DNA of 64,000 nucleotides from Haloarcula sp. CBA1129 (GTDB lineage Archaea > Halobacteriota > Halobacteria > Halobacteriales > Haloarculaceae): NCBI RefSeq assembly GCF_008729015.1, contig NZ_RKSM01000001.1, positions 2,728,001-2,792,000 on the forward strand, written 5' to 3'. Positions 35,024 through 43,922 of this stretch are shown piece by piece; within the stretch, counting starts at the first letter, position 1; each line of letters opens with the position of its first letter. The position numbers and the translations under genes are program-made. The notes beneath the pieces were generated by a model. The model had not been told where the DNA came from. It made no database searches and was given only the letters and a program-made list of their open reading frames with translations.

Positions 35024-36169
35024 ATGAGCCGGTCGGGAGAGTTCTGTCCACGCTGCGGTGACGAGATACCGGAGGGCACCGACGAGCGCCCGGAGCTTTC
35101 GGGTGCCGGCGGTCAACGCAACTCCGAGCACGTCCTCTGTGACGCCTGTTACTTCGAGGAGTTCGACCTAGTGGACGCCCCCGACATCATCCAAGTTCGG
35201 GTCTGCTCGCGGTGTGGCGCAGTCCACAAAGGGAACCGCTGGGTCGACATCGGCGCGGAGGACTACACTGACATCGCCGTCGAGCAGGTGAGCGAGGCGC
35301 TCGGCATCCACGTCGACGCCCAGTCGGTCGCCTGGCAGGTCGCCCCCGAACAGCTCGACAAGAACAACATCCGGATGCACGCGGAGTTCTCCGGCGTCAT
35401 CCGCGGGACGCCAGTCACCGAAGAAGTCACCGTCCCTGTCCGCATCTCCCGACAGACGTGCAAGCGTTGCGGGAAGATCGCTGGCGGTTCCTTCGCCAGC
35501 ATCGTTCAGGTGCGGGCCGACGGCCGCGACCCGACCGATGAAGAGCGCGAGCGGGCCGAAGAAATCGCAGAAGAGTACATCGCCGCCCGCGAGGAGACCG
35601 GCGACCGCAACGCCTTCATCACCGAGACCAAATCCGTCGACGACGGGCTGGACATGAAGATATCGACCAACCAGATGGGGCTGGGCATCGCCAAGCGCAT
35701 CACCGCTCAGCTCGGCGGCTCCTACTCCGACTCGCGGCGACTCATCTCCGAAGACGAGGACGGACAGGAGCTGTACCGGATGACCTACGCCGTCCGCCTG
35801 CCCCGCTATCGACAGGGCGAGGTCATCGACCCGGAGGACGGCGACGGGCCGGTGCTGGTCCGCTCGGTCCAAGGGAACCTCAAGGGCATTCGGCTGACGA
35901 CCGGCGAGGACTACGAAGCGAGCTTCGAGGCCGGTGAAGCGCCCGACGCCCGTCGGCTGGGGTTCCGCGAGGACAGCCAGCAGACCACGCTCGTCGCCGT
36001 CGAGGACGAGAGGGCCGTGCAGGTCCTCGACCCCGAAACCTTCGAGAGCAAGACCGTTCCGCGGCCGGACTACCTCGACACCGATGCCGACGAAGTACCG
36101 GTGCTGAAGAGCCACGCCGGGTTGCACATCCTCCCCGACGCCGATGCCGAAACGGAGACCGATGAGTGA
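35024..36169 (+). CDS. nmd3: NMD3-family 60S/50S export-adaptor-like protein
   Basis: 381-aa archaeal NMD3, a ribosome large-subunit-binding protein presumed to act in late 50S assembly. Four CxxC zinc pairs in the N-terminal half: CPRCGD, CDAC, CSRCG and CKRCG, followed by an acidic helical part and a C-terminal OB/SH3-like region. Start at ATG 35024 (MSRSGEFCPRCGD) matches the TATA spacing; the frame continues upstream without a plausible start. The last 8 bp overlap the methyltransferase-fold gene. Confidence 0.9.
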   Translation: MSRSGEFCPRCGDEIPEGTDERPELSGAGGQRNSEHVLCDACYFEEFDLVDAPDIIQVRVCSRCGAVHKGNRWVDIGAEDYTDIAVEQVSEALGIHVDAQSVAWQVAPEQLDKNNIRMHAEFSGVIRGTPVTEEVTVPVRISRQTCKRCGKIAGGSFASIVQVRADGRDPTDEERERAEEIAEEYIAAREETGDRNAFITETKSVDDGLDMKISTNQMGLGIAKRITAQLGGSYSDSRRLISEDEDGQELYRMTYAVRLPRYRQGEVIDPEDGDGPVLVRSVQGNLKGIRLTTGEDYEASFEAGEAPDARRLGFREDSQQTTLVAVEDERAVQVLDPETFESKTVPRPDYLDTDADEVPVLKSHAGLHILPDADAETETDE

Positions 36170-37202
36170 CGGCCCGAGAGAGCAGGACGACCAACAGCTC
36201 GCCGTCGTCGTCGCCAAACCCCGTTCGCAGGTCGCTATCGAATCCTTGCAAGCCGAGGGAGTCTACGACGACACCAGAAGCGTCACCGAGTGGACAGAGG
36301 ACAGCGTTGCCATCCCAGTGACCACTCCGCCACAGGAGACGCAGTTCCGGGAAGTCATCCGGCAAGTCGGTGAACGCCGCCTCCGAACGCTCGATGACCA
36401 TCTCCGGGAGCGCGGCTGGACCGACACGGAGATCGACGCCGCGCCGGGGTCGTGGGCGGTGCTCGGCTCTGTCGTGCTGGTCGACATCGGCGATAGTCCC
36501 CGACCAGCGGAGGTCGGCGAGGCACTGCTCGCGCTCCACGGCGAGGCCGAAACGGTGCTGGCCCGCCACGGTATCTCCGGCGAGCACCGCGAACCCAGCG
36601 TCGAGGTCATCGCCGGCGACGGCGACACGGAGACGGTCCACACCGAACACGGCACTCGCTACGCGATGGACCTCGCGGCAGTGATGTTCTCGCCGGGGAA
36701 CAAGGCCGAGCGGGCGCGGATGGGAGACACCGTCGCGGCAGACGAGCGAGTGCTGGATATGTTCGCCGGCATCGGCTACTTCACGCTCCCGATGGCCCGC
36801 GCCGGCGCGAACGTCACCGCCGTCGAACGCAATCCGACCGCGTTCCGGTTTCTCGTCGAGAACGTCATGCTCAACGACGTGGATGAGCAAGTCCACCCCT
36901 ACCGGGCCGACTGTCGTGATGTCGTCCCGGGGTTCGCCGAGGAGGGGCGCGCCGACCGGGTCGTGATGGGGTACTACGAGGCGCACGAGTACCTTGACAG
37001 CGCGCTCACGGCACTCGCGCCCGGCGGCGTCATCCATATGCACGAGGCGACGCCGGACCCGCTCGTGTTCGACCGCCCAATCGAGCGACTGGAGGCGGCC
37101 GCTGCCGAAGCCGACCGCGGCGTCGAGGTTCTTGACACCCGGCGCGTCAAGGAGTACAGCGAGGGCGTCGCCCACGTTGTCGTTGACGCACGGGTACGGT
37201 AG
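36162..37202 (+). CDS. taw2: Trm5/Taw2-family tRNA wyosine-pathway transferase
   Basis: 346 aa. The Rossmann part has VLDMFAGIGYFTLPMARAG (SAM-binding GxGxF-type), VTAVERNPTAFRFLVENV, and RADRVVMGYYEAHEYLDSAL. Trm5 m1G37 methyltransferases carry a characteristic N-x-P motif where this protein has MGYYEAH, the pattern I associate with Taw2 (aminocarboxypropyl transfer to imG-14 at tRNA-Phe position 37). Assignment to Taw2 over Trm5 is therefore probable, not certain. Start ATG 36162 overlaps the NMD3 stop, so translation is coupled. Confidence 0.8.
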   Translation: MSDGPREQDDQQLAVVVAKPRSQVAIESLQAEGVYDDTRSVTEWTEDSVAIPVTTPPQETQFREVIRQVGERRLRTLDDHLRERGWTDTEIDAAPGSWAVLGSVVLVDIGDSPRPAEVGEALLALHGEAETVLARHGISGEHREPSVEVIAGDGDTETVHTEHGTRYAMDLAAVMFSPGNKAERARMGDTVAADERVLDMFAGIGYFTLPMARAGANVTAVERNPTAFRFLVENVMLNDVDEQVHPYRADCRDVVPGFAEEGRADRVVMGYYEAHEYLDSALTALAPGGVIHMHEATPDPLVFDRPIERLEAAAAEADRGVEVLDTRRVKEYSEGVAHVVVDARVR

Positions 37203-37298
37203 GGCGTTTTTACTGGAACGGTCTTGGCTGGAGAGTTGTCAGACCACACTCGAAAAGGCGGTCGTAACGCCTAATTGGGCGAGTAATCAAGAGTCTGC

Positions 37299-37388
37299 AT
37301 GGATACACAGCAGATTATCGCCATCATCATGGTCGTCCTGATGGTCGGGTCGTCGGTGGTCTACGGGTTAGCCTTCGCCTTCTTTTAG
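37299..37388 (+). CDS. 29-aa single-span membrane microprotein
   Basis: Encodes MDTQQIIAIIMVVLMVGSSV then VYGLAFAFF and a TAG stop, almost entirely one membrane span. GC-rich codon ends and the position 97 bp after the methyltransferase stop suggest a genuine gene, possibly on the same transcript. Its end overlaps the convergent helicase stop by 4 bp. Function unknown. A second peptide of the same size class lies at 59890. Confidence 0.6.
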   Translation: MDTQQIIAIIMVVLMVGSSVVYGLAFAFF

Positions 37389-39124
37389 TCCCACACGTCG
37401 GAGAGCGGGTGATTTCCGTCCCCGGACCGCGAGCGCGAGCGGTCGTGTCGGCGTTTGGTCCCAGAACTGAGTCCCGAAAGCGCCTGATCCGGTGCGAACC
37501 GCGGCAGGTCAGGCTGTGAGAGCCGGTCGACCTGTGCACGGAACCAGTCGGGCATATCGTGGTCGGCGCGCTCAAACAGGTCAAGTAGCGACGAATCCGC
37601 GAGGTAGGTCGCGCCGTAGTCGTCGGGTGCACGGACGACACGGCCACAGGCCTGAATGACTGTCCGCAGTGCCGTCCGGTAGTACCAGCCCCACTGGTCG
37701 TCTTCGAGCCGTCGGGCGACGCGGGAGTCGCGGGTGTTGGGATAGGGGGCTTTGCACAGCACCTGCCAGCGACACAGGTCGCCCTCGAGGTCAAGCGCTT
37801 CCTCCATCTTCACCGAGAGAAAGACATCGGGGTTGTCGCTGCGCTTCCACGCCGCGAGTGCCCCGTCCCGACCCTCCTTGTCGTGGGTGCGGACGCGAGC
37901 ACCGACGCCAAAGTCGTCGAGCAACGTCTTCAGTTGCTCCTGAATGGCATAGGAGTGGCAGTGAATCAGTCCCTTCTCGTCAGCGTGGTGTGCCATGATA
38001 CGCACGATGGTGCGGGCGATGTCGGGCAGCGTGTCGTCGCGGTGCTCGTAGGTCATCTTCCCCTGTGCCACGTCGTACAGCGGCCGGTTCTCGACGGGGA
38101 AAGTGTGGCCGACCTCGACGAGGGCGACGTTGGCAGGGTCGAGGCCGACGTTGGCACAGAACGCCTCCTTGTTGAGGATGGTCGCCGACAGCAGGGCGAA
38201 GCGGTTGCCCCGGTCCCAGACGGTGTGTTTGAGGTAGCGCTCGGGGTTCATCGGTTTGATCGTCACCGGCGCGTGCTCGCCGTCGGCCTGATCGACGACC
38301 CACGTGGTCGCGCTCTCGGTGTCGGTGTAGTCCTCGCGGAACCACCCGAGGTCCTGCCTCAGCGTGTTCAGCGAGTCCCGCTCGGCCACCTCCTCGCCAG
38401 TCAACTCCGACTTCTGTCGTAGTTCCTTCACACGGCGCTCAGCGAGGTGTTCGACGCGCTCGGTGAACGCGACGGCTTCGTCCAGCCCGTCGATGTCGGG
38501 CACGTCGATGTCGTTCCACATCGGAATCGTCCCCGGCGAGAGGTCGATGGTGGCGTACATCTCCGCCCATTCGCCCAGCCCGTGGGCCTCGTCGATGACG
38601 ACCACGTCACGCTTGCCGAACACGTCGCTGCCGGCGGTCTGCATGAAATAGGCCAGCGTCATCGCGGCGATACGCCGATTCGAGGCGATAGCACGGTCAG
38701 AGAAGTACGGACAGCGGTGTTTGACTTGGCAGTCGAATTTCCGTTCGCGCACGCACGGGGCCTGATTCACCGGCGTGTCCGTCTCGCCGGGGAGGATGCA
38801 GTCGTAGTTGTTCTTCCCGCGGATGACACAGAGGTCTTCGAGCAGGGCGTCCTCGGCCACGTCGTCGAGCTGGGAGACCTGCGGTGTGGTGTAGTAGGCG
38901 TCGATGACCTGCTCGGCGGCAGCCTCGCCGGCGGTTCGAGCACAGCCGGCGATAGCCCGAGCGAGCAGCGATTTGCCGCTGCCGGTCGGCGCACGAACGA
39001 GGACAACGTCTTTTCCGCTCTCGAAAGCCGCACGGATGTCGGCCAGAGCCTGCTTCTGGTTGCCCCGGTAGGAGGGGGCCGGAAACTCGTCGGTAATCCG
39101 CGCGGGGTACACGCGAGAAGGCAA
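37385..39124 (-). CDS. XPD/DinG-family Fe-S DNA helicase
   Basis: 579-aa SF2 5'-3' DNA helicase. Walker A APTGSGKS at about 45-52, a four-cysteine Fe-S cluster domain (C109, C124, C132, C138, within YDC, PCVRERKFDCQVKHRCPY), DEAH box VVVIDEAHGLGEW, motif III LSATILN, and C-terminal VFLSVKMEEALDLEGD and QACGRVVRAPDDYG (motif VI). Probably acts in nucleotide excision repair or fork processing; haloarchaea have several Rad3-like helicases, so XPD versus DinG is undecided. The tail is Arg/Ser-rich. Confidence 0.9.
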   Translation of the reverse strand: MPSRVYPARITDEFPAPSYRGNQKQALADIRAAFESGKDVVLVRAPTGSGKSLLARAIAGCARTAGEAAAEQVIDAYYTTPQVSQLDDVAEDALLEDLCVIRGKNNYDCILPGETDTPVNQAPCVRERKFDCQVKHRCPYFSDRAIASNRRIAAMTLAYFMQTAGSDVFGKRDVVVIDEAHGLGEWAEMYATIDLSPGTIPMWNDIDVPDIDGLDEAVAFTERVEHLAERRVKELRQKSELTGEEVAERDSLNTLRQDLGWFREDYTDTESATTWVVDQADGEHAPVTIKPMNPERYLKHTVWDRGNRFALLSATILNKEAFCANVGLDPANVALVEVGHTFPVENRPLYDVAQGKMTYEHRDDTLPDIARTIVRIMAHHADEKGLIHCHSYAIQEQLKTLLDDFGVGARVRTHDKEGRDGALAAWKRSDNPDVFLSVKMEEALDLEGDLCRWQVLCKAPYPNTRDSRVARRLEDDQWGWYYRTALRTVIQACGRVVRAPDDYGATYLADSSLLDLFERADHDMPDWFRAQVDRLSQPDLPRFAPDQALSGLSSGTKRRHDRSRSRSGDGNHPLSDVWD

Positions 39125-39240
39125 CGGACGAGGCGGCCTAAACCTTTCCTGTCGGCCGGTGGCGTAGGCCAGCTATCCGGGGAGACAGGGTGAGTCGTGT
39201 GCACATACACACGGTCATGGTACTTCGGCTCTCGGAATGC

Positions 39241-39248
39241 TTATACAT
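39241..39248 (+). promoter_or_regulatory. TATA box of cspA
   Basis: TTATACAT, 25-32 bp upstream of the cspA ATG; the intervening sequence is AT-rich, as in strong leaderless promoters. Confidence 0.55.
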
Positions 39249-39272
39249 ATACCCCCTGTACGTATATTTGCA

Positions 39273-39467
39273 ATGGCAAACGGTAAGGTTGATTTCTTCA
39301 ACGACACAGGCGGTTACGGTTTCATCTCGACTGAGGACGCGGACGATGACGTTTTCTTCCACATGGAAGACGTTGGCGGCCCTGACCTCGAAGAAGGCGA
39401 GGAGATCGAATTCGACATCGAACAGGCCGACAAAGGCCCCCGCGCGACGAACGTCGTCCGCAACTAA
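39273..39467 (+). CDS. cspA: Cold-shock domain protein
   Basis: 64-aa single OB-fold nucleic-acid-binding protein. RNP1-like KVDFFNDTGGYGFIS and RNP2-like DDVFFHMED are both present, with an acidic surface typical of halophiles. The start ATG 39273 gives the canonical MANGKVDFF N-terminus; the in-frame ATG at 39237 is upstream of the TATA box and rejected. Flanked by a strong promoter and a strong terminator, so it is an independent transcription unit. Confidence 0.95.
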   Translation: MANGKVDFFNDTGGYGFISTEDADDDVFFHMEDVGGPDLEEGEEIEFDIEQADKGPRATNVVRN

Positions 39468-39469
39468 GG

Positions 39470-39516
39470 CAGATTTCCGGTCGCCTTCGGGCGACCACAT
39501 CTGACACTTTGTTTTA
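39470..39516 (+). terminator. Stem-loop and T-rich tail after cspA
   Basis: GGTCGCC-TTCG-GGCGACC (39479-39485, 39490-39496) within an outer CAGAT (39470-39474)/ATCTG (39499-39503) stem, then a T-rich tail containing TTTGTTTTA. It begins 3 bp after the cspA stop. Confidence 0.7.
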
Positions 39517-39575
39517 TCAGACTACTCGGAAAGCGACAGCGTCCGGTTCGCAGCGACCAAACAAAGAAGCGACAG

Positions 39576-39797
39576 TCAGTCGTCAGTCTGTGCGGACAGC
39601 GCGGCCACGTCCGCCGCAGTCACATCGCGATCGTCGGGTAACCGGTCGATACAGTCATAACAGAGGAAATGCTCCGTGTCGTCGCCGAGTTCGAGGACGA
39701 TGCCCTCGGTCGGTCTGGACTCCTGCGACCAGATGTTGGCGATACCGCCGGCTATCGAAACGTTCGTACCGCACCCGTCGCAGGCTCTGGAGGCCAT
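39576..39797 (-). CDS. Haloarchaeal zinc-finger protein
   Basis: 73 aa. MASRACDGCGTNVSIAGGI and HFLCYDCIDRLPDD give two CxxC pairs, a zinc finger of a haloarchaeal family; function unknown. I start at ATG 39797, the family's usual MASRACDGCG beginning; the frame upstream (to 39824) has no conserved sequence. Confidence 0.7.
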   Translation of the reverse strand: MASRACDGCGTNVSIAGGIANIWSQESRPTEGIVLELGDDTEHFLCYDCIDRLPDDRDVTAADVAALSAQTDD

Positions 39798-39907
39798 TAC
39801 CTGATTTTTATACGCTGTATACACTTCAAGGTAGCTGGCCCCTTCGAACAGTGCGACGCGGCTAACTCACGACATACTTTTGTCGTCCGATGGGGACCAT
39901 CCAGATA

Positions 39908-40894
39908 ATGCAAATACTGGTCACAGGGGGTGCCGGGTTCATCGGCGGCCATCTGGCACAGCGGTTCGCCGCCGACAGCCACGATGTCGTCGTACTGGAC
40001 AACCGCGACCCGTTCTACGATCTGGATATCAAGCAACATAACGTCGACGCGGGACGGGAAGCCGCCCGGAACGGCGACGGGAGCTACGAGTTCATCGAGG
40101 GCGACGTGCGCGACGCCGAACTGGTGACCGATCTGGTCGCCGACGCCGACTACGTCTACCACCAAGCCGCCCAAGCCGGCGTCCGCCCGAGCGTCAAGAA
40201 CCCCCGTAAGTACGACGAGGTCAACGTCGACGGGACGCTGAACCTGCTGGATGCCTGTCGTGACGAAGGAATCGAGCGGTTCGTGATGGCCTCCTCCTCC
40301 TCGGTGTATGGCAAGCCCCAGTACCTGCCCTACGACGAGCAACACCCGACAACCCCCGTCTCGCCCTACGGCGCGTCGAAGCTCGCCGCCGAGCGCTACG
40401 CCTGCGCCTACAGCGAGGTGTACGATCTCCCCGCCGTGGCGCTTCGCTACTTCACCGTCTACGGCCCGCGGATGCGCCCGAACATGGCGATCTCGAATTT
40501 CGTCTCGCGGTGTCACAACGGCGAGCCGCCGGTCATCTACGGCGACGGCACGCAGACGCGGGATTTCACCTACATCGAGGACGTCATCGACGCGAACATG
40601 ACGCTGTTGCACGAGGACGCCGCCGACGGCAAGGCCGTGAACATCGGGTCGACGGACAACATCGAAATCAAGACGCTCGCGACGGAAATCCGCGACCAGA
40701 TCGACCCGGACCTCGACCTCGTGTACGAGGAGCGCCACGACGCCGACGCCGAACACACCCACGCCGCGACCGACCGTGCCGAGGAACTGCTCGGCTACGA
40801 CCCGGACCACACCATCCGGGAGGGTGTCGCGAAATTCATCGACTGGTACCGCGACAACCGCGACTGGTACGAACCGCTCGTTCGACAGTCCTGA
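39908..40894 (+). CDS. NAD-dependent epimerase/dehydratase (UDP-glucose 4-epimerase-like)
   Basis: 328-aa extended short-chain dehydrogenase. NAD-binding GGAGFIGGHLAQRF, catalytic YGASK (YxxxK) in the Y/K pair, MASSSSVYGKP, and the substrate region RYFTVYGPRMRPNMAIS. Most similar in pattern to UDP-glucuronate/UDP-glucose 4-epimerases used for N-glycan or polysaccharide precursors; the substrate is uncertain. ATG 39908 gives the canonical MQILVTGGAG; an in-frame ATG lies at 39890. Followed 54 bp later by another SDR gene. Confidence 0.88.
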   Translation: MQILVTGGAGFIGGHLAQRFAADSHDVVVLDNRDPFYDLDIKQHNVDAGREAARNGDGSYEFIEGDVRDAELVTDLVADADYVYHQAAQAGVRPSVKNPRKYDEVNVDGTLNLLDACRDEGIERFVMASSSSVYGKPQYLPYDEQHPTTPVSPYGASKLAAERYACAYSEVYDLPAVALRYFTVYGPRMRPNMAISNFVSRCHNGEPPVIYGDGTQTRDFTYIEDVIDANMTLLHEDAADGKAVNIGSTDNIEIKTLATEIRDQIDPDLDLVYEERHDADAEHTHAATDRAEELLGYDPDHTIREGVAKFIDWYRDNRDWYEPLVRQS

Positions 40895-40917
40895 CGGCCG
40901 ACACGAACAGGCCACGG

Positions 40918-40923
40918 TTTTAA
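40918..40923 (+). promoter_or_regulatory. TATA-like box of the SDR gene
   Basis: TTTTAA, 26-31 bp upstream of the ATG at 40949. Confidence 0.4.
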
Positions 40924-40948
40924 CCCCGTTCCGTCCTGCAGGAAGGGT

Positions 40949-41887
40949 ATGCACGTGCTCGTGACCGGTGCGACGGGGTTCGTCGGAGGCCATCTCGTCC
41001 CGGCGCTCCTCGCGGCCGGCCACAGCGTCCGGGTGCTCGTTCGCGACCCCAGCGAGTATGACCCACCCGACGGCGTCGATGTGGCGACAGGAGACCTGCT
41101 CGACGCGGGCAGTTTCGACGCCGCCCTCGCCGGCGTCGATGTCGCATACTACCTCGTCCATTCGATGCACGCTGGTGCTGACTACGCCGAGCGGGACCGG
41201 CGCGCGGCGCGGAATTTCCGCCGGGCGGCCACCGATGCCGGTGTCGACCGGGTCGTCTACCTCGGTGGTCTCGGCGAAGACGGCGAGACGCTGTCCGAGC
41301 ACCTCCGGTCGCGCCGCGAGGTCGAGTTCATCCTCGCGGAGGGCGAGTACGACCTGACGACGTTCCGCGCGGCCATCATCATCGGTGCGGGGTCGGCGAG
41401 CTTTCGGATGATACGCGAACTGACGACGCGACTGCCCGTGATGCTGACACCGCGCTGGGTGCGGACAGACTGTCATCCGATCGCGATCAATGATGTCATC
41501 GCGTATCTTGTCGGCGTCCTCGGCGTCCCGGACACTGCCGGCGAGACCTACGAAATCGGCGGGCCGGAGGTGCTGACCTACGCGGAGATCCTGAAGCGAA
41601 CGGGCCGGCTCATGGGCACTGGCGAGCCCAGAATCGTGCCGATACCGGTGTTGACACCGAAGCTGTCGGCGTACTGGGTCTGCCTGCTGACCGACGTGCC
41701 ATCGAGCGTCGCCCAACCGCTGATAAACGGACTGAAGACGCCAGTAGTCGCCGACACCGATGCTGCTCAGGCACAGTTCGCGGTTGACCTGACGCCGTTC
41801 TCGGACGCTGTCAAGTTGGCCCTCAGTGAGCCACAGCGCCGCGAAGCGGCACAGGCGGCCGCGGCCACGGGTGGTGCGGGCAGATGA
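40949..41887 (+). CDS. Atypical SDR, NDUFA9/NmrA-like NAD(P)-binding protein
   Basis: 312 aa. Rossmann motif TGATGFVGGHLVPALL and YYLVHSM, then CHPIAINDVIAYLVG and YEIGGPEVLTYAEIL typical of the complex I subunit-like SDR group. The usual catalytic YxxxK is not evident, so it may be a sensor, chaperone or atypical reductase. The stop overlaps the next gene's start (ATGA), a translationally coupled pair with the membrane protein. Confidence 0.8.
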   Translation: MHVLVTGATGFVGGHLVPALLAAGHSVRVLVRDPSEYDPPDGVDVATGDLLDAGSFDAALAGVDVAYYLVHSMHAGADYAERDRRAARNFRRAATDAGVDRVVYLGGLGEDGETLSEHLRSRREVEFILAEGEYDLTTFRAAIIIGAGSASFRMIRELTTRLPVMLTPRWVRTDCHPIAINDVIAYLVGVLGVPDTAGETYEIGGPEVLTYAEILKRTGRLMGTGEPRIVPIPVLTPKLSAYWVCLLTDVPSSVAQPLINGLKTPVVADTDAAQAQFAVDLTPFSDAVKLALSEPQRREAAQAAAATGGAGR

Positions 41888-42618
41888 GCGGCGACAGCAC
41901 CCGACCCGAATACGGCGAGACGTGGGTGTACGAGAGCATCATCGGCGCGCTGCCGGGGATTCGGCTGCCGACGTGGGCAGCGATGGCGATTCAGCTGCTC
42001 ATCTTCGAGGTCGCCATCATCGCCCTGTCGTGGTACTACGAGGTCTGGAGCGCCGCAATCGCCGGAACGGTCGTCGTGTTCGTCGCCACCATTGGGAGCG
42101 CAGAGATGCTCCGTATCAGTACGCTCATCCGCCGCATCGACGTCCCGCCGACCTACCGAGCGCTGTTGTTCGCCTCGAACGTCGAGGTCGTGTTGTCCGT
42201 GCTCGCGTACGTGGCGCTGCTCACTCATCTGTTCGTCTTCGACCCACAGGTCAGCTCGATGCCGCTTCTGGGCCGGTTGTTCGGAGCAGAGCCGCCGGTG
42301 CTGGTGGTGTATCTCACATTGCTGATCCTCTGGGACGTGAGCTACCGCATCGGCACGGGCTGGTGGGCCAGCGTCACGGGGCTCTGGCGGTCGGCGCGGT
42401 ACCGGTTCGACCCCGAGACAGCACGGGTGTTCATCCGTGCGGACTTGGAAATCTGGGGCTTTGGTGTTCTCCAGCTCGTTCTCGTTCCGTTTGTGCTCGA
42501 CCAGCCGGTGCTGCTGGCGGCGTTAGTCGGCCATGTGATAGCCGTCACAGCCGTCACAGCTGTCTCTGTCGGGCTGTTGCGCTACCGGTCGAGAACGGGC
42601 GCCGTCAGTCAGAGTTGA
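41884..42618 (+). CDS. Membrane protein, coupled to the SDR gene
   Basis: 244 aa, about six hydrophobic segments (about 34-53, 56-76, 96-117, 135-155, 187-206, 210-232). N-terminal YGETWVYESIIGALPG is acidic-aromatic. No recognised family. The 4-bp overlap with the preceding SDR gene suggests that the two proteins work together at the membrane. The 3' end overlaps the small convergent gene by 14 bp. Confidence 0.7.
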   Translation: MSGDSTRPEYGETWVYESIIGALPGIRLPTWAAMAIQLLIFEVAIIALSWYYEVWSAAIAGTVVVFVATIGSAEMLRISTLIRRIDVPPTYRALLFASNVEVVLSVLAYVALLTHLFVFDPQVSSMPLLGRLFGAEPPVLVVYLTLLILWDVSYRIGTGWWASVTGLWRSARYRFDPETARVFIRADLEIWGFGVLQLVLVPFVLDQPVLLAALVGHVIAVTAVTAVSVGLLRYRSRTGAVSQS

Positions 42619-42778
42619 TCTGTTTGAACTGATCGAGCAACTCCTCTGTTGACTCGTCACCGTCGTAGTCGACGCTTCCGTGGTAGGTACTCCGGTCGTC
42701 GTCTTCCGACAGGTCGACCTCACTGTTCTTGCGCTCACGGCGTTCGTGTTCGTCGTCGTCGTACGCTCCCATCGACAT
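42605..42778 (-). CDS. DUF5786-like microprotein
   Basis: 57 aa, short enough to be overlooked. MSMGAYDDDEHERRERKN at the start and STEELLDQFKQINSD at the end match the haloarchaeal DUF5786 family as I remember it; very acidic, function unknown. Start at ATG 42778 or ATG 42772. It overlaps the 3' end of the convergent membrane protein gene. Confidence 0.75.
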   Translation of the reverse strand: MSMGAYDDDEHERRERKNSEVDLSEDDDRSTYHGSVDYDGDESTEELLDQFKQINSD

Positions 42779-42932
42779 AGGTTACCACAGTGAAACTTGG
42801 CTGCTAGTGACTATCAATGTAACGGTGGTCCCAGAAACCGTACCACACGGCCCACAGAGCAGCCGAGTAGACCGAACGGTGGTGTCTCGACGGGGCGGAA
42901 CGCACAAGACCACGGACCGTCTACACGACCCT

Positions 42933-43907
42933 GTGGCTGGTCCCTTACGTCTGCGACAGTCGAACGAGCGATGGAGCGAGAAGCGGGTCCGGACGGACCT
43001 GCTGACACCGCTGCAGAACACCTTCGGTGCGACGATGAACGGGCCGTGGTTCGCACCGCCGGAGGGGTGGGCCGCGCGCCGACTGGAGATGGACAACGGC
43101 GACCTCGCGCTGTTTTGCTGGAACGGCCAGCGGGCGTACTGGGTCGGGAACACGGAGACACCGGAGACGCTGTGGCGGACGGAGAAGTACACGTTCGACG
43201 AAGTCCCCGACGACATCAGCGAGTGGGTCCAACGCGAGCTGTTCGCCCAGCTAGAGGTGGAAGACCCGTGGCTCACCGAGTACGAGACGCTGGCTCGCTT
43301 CTTCCTGCCGGTGTTTCTCTCGAAGGACGGCCGGGAGTCGACCCGGACGTTCTTCCGGGACCACGCCGGCGGCTTCCCGGACGCCGACCGGGCGGATGGG
43401 CTGGCGTTCTACAATGACTTCCTCGCGACTGGCGAACTCGACGACTACCGATACACCATGGCGAGCAAACTCGGGACCAGCGAGGGCTTTGACCTCTCAC
43501 GGATGCGGGCGACGATGGGCGAATTCAACGTCGCCAAACTCCTCGTCGATGCCGGCAACGACATCACGCCAGAGGTCGAACTGGATTCGGGCCATTCCGT
43601 CGACTTCCGGGTCGAAGACACGCTCGTCGAGGTCACTCGTCCGCGGCCGCCGTCCCGACGGCAGGCCGACACCGCCGTCGCCGCGGTCAAGGCTTCCGGC
43701 GACGCGAAGACCCGCGACCAGCTAGCGGCTCACCCCGGAGCCGTCCTCGTCGTCGACTGCAGTTCCTTCCCGGATGACGACTGGCGGCGGGTATACGGAG
43801 AACAGTCCGACGTGGGCTACTCGCCGACCATCGTCTTCCGCGCCCGCCCGGACGGCAGCATGGAAGGGTACGCTTACGGCTCGGTTCCGTTCCCGTTGCC
43901 GTTCTAA
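42933..43907 (+). CDS. DUF5784 protein
   Basis: 324 aa. After a GTG start the sequence MAGPLRLRQSNERWSEKRVR, then MDNGDLALFCWN and VSF/FLPVFLSKDGRESTR, FFRDHAGGFPDADRA, VAKLLVDAGNDITPEV and VDCSSFPDDDW matches haloarchaeal DUF5784, function unknown. The C-terminal half (HSVDFRVEDTLVEVTRP, then VVDCSSFP) recalls a restriction-endonuclease-like core. An in-frame ATG at 43035 is less likely because conserved sequence precedes it. Confidence 0.78.
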   Translation: MAGPLRLRQSNERWSEKRVRTDLLTPLQNTFGATMNGPWFAPPEGWAARRLEMDNGDLALFCWNGQRAYWVGNTETPETLWRTEKYTFDEVPDDISEWVQRELFAQLEVEDPWLTEYETLARFFLPVFLSKDGRESTRTFFRDHAGGFPDADRADGLAFYNDFLATGELDDYRYTMASKLGTSEGFDLSRMRATMGEFNVAKLLVDAGNDITPEVELDSGHSVDFRVEDTLVEVTRPRPPSRRQADTAVAAVKASGDAKTRDQLAAHPGAVLVVDCSSFPDDDWRRVYGEQSDVGYSPTIVFRARPDGSMEGYAYGSVPFPLPF

Positions 43908-43922
43908 GTGTACGGCTATGTC

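Noticed and set aside
39797-41716. 639-codon minus-strand frame across the epimerase and SDR genes
   Set aside because: Crosses two clear NAD-binding genes on the other strand; Arg/His/Val-rich with no recognisable domain.
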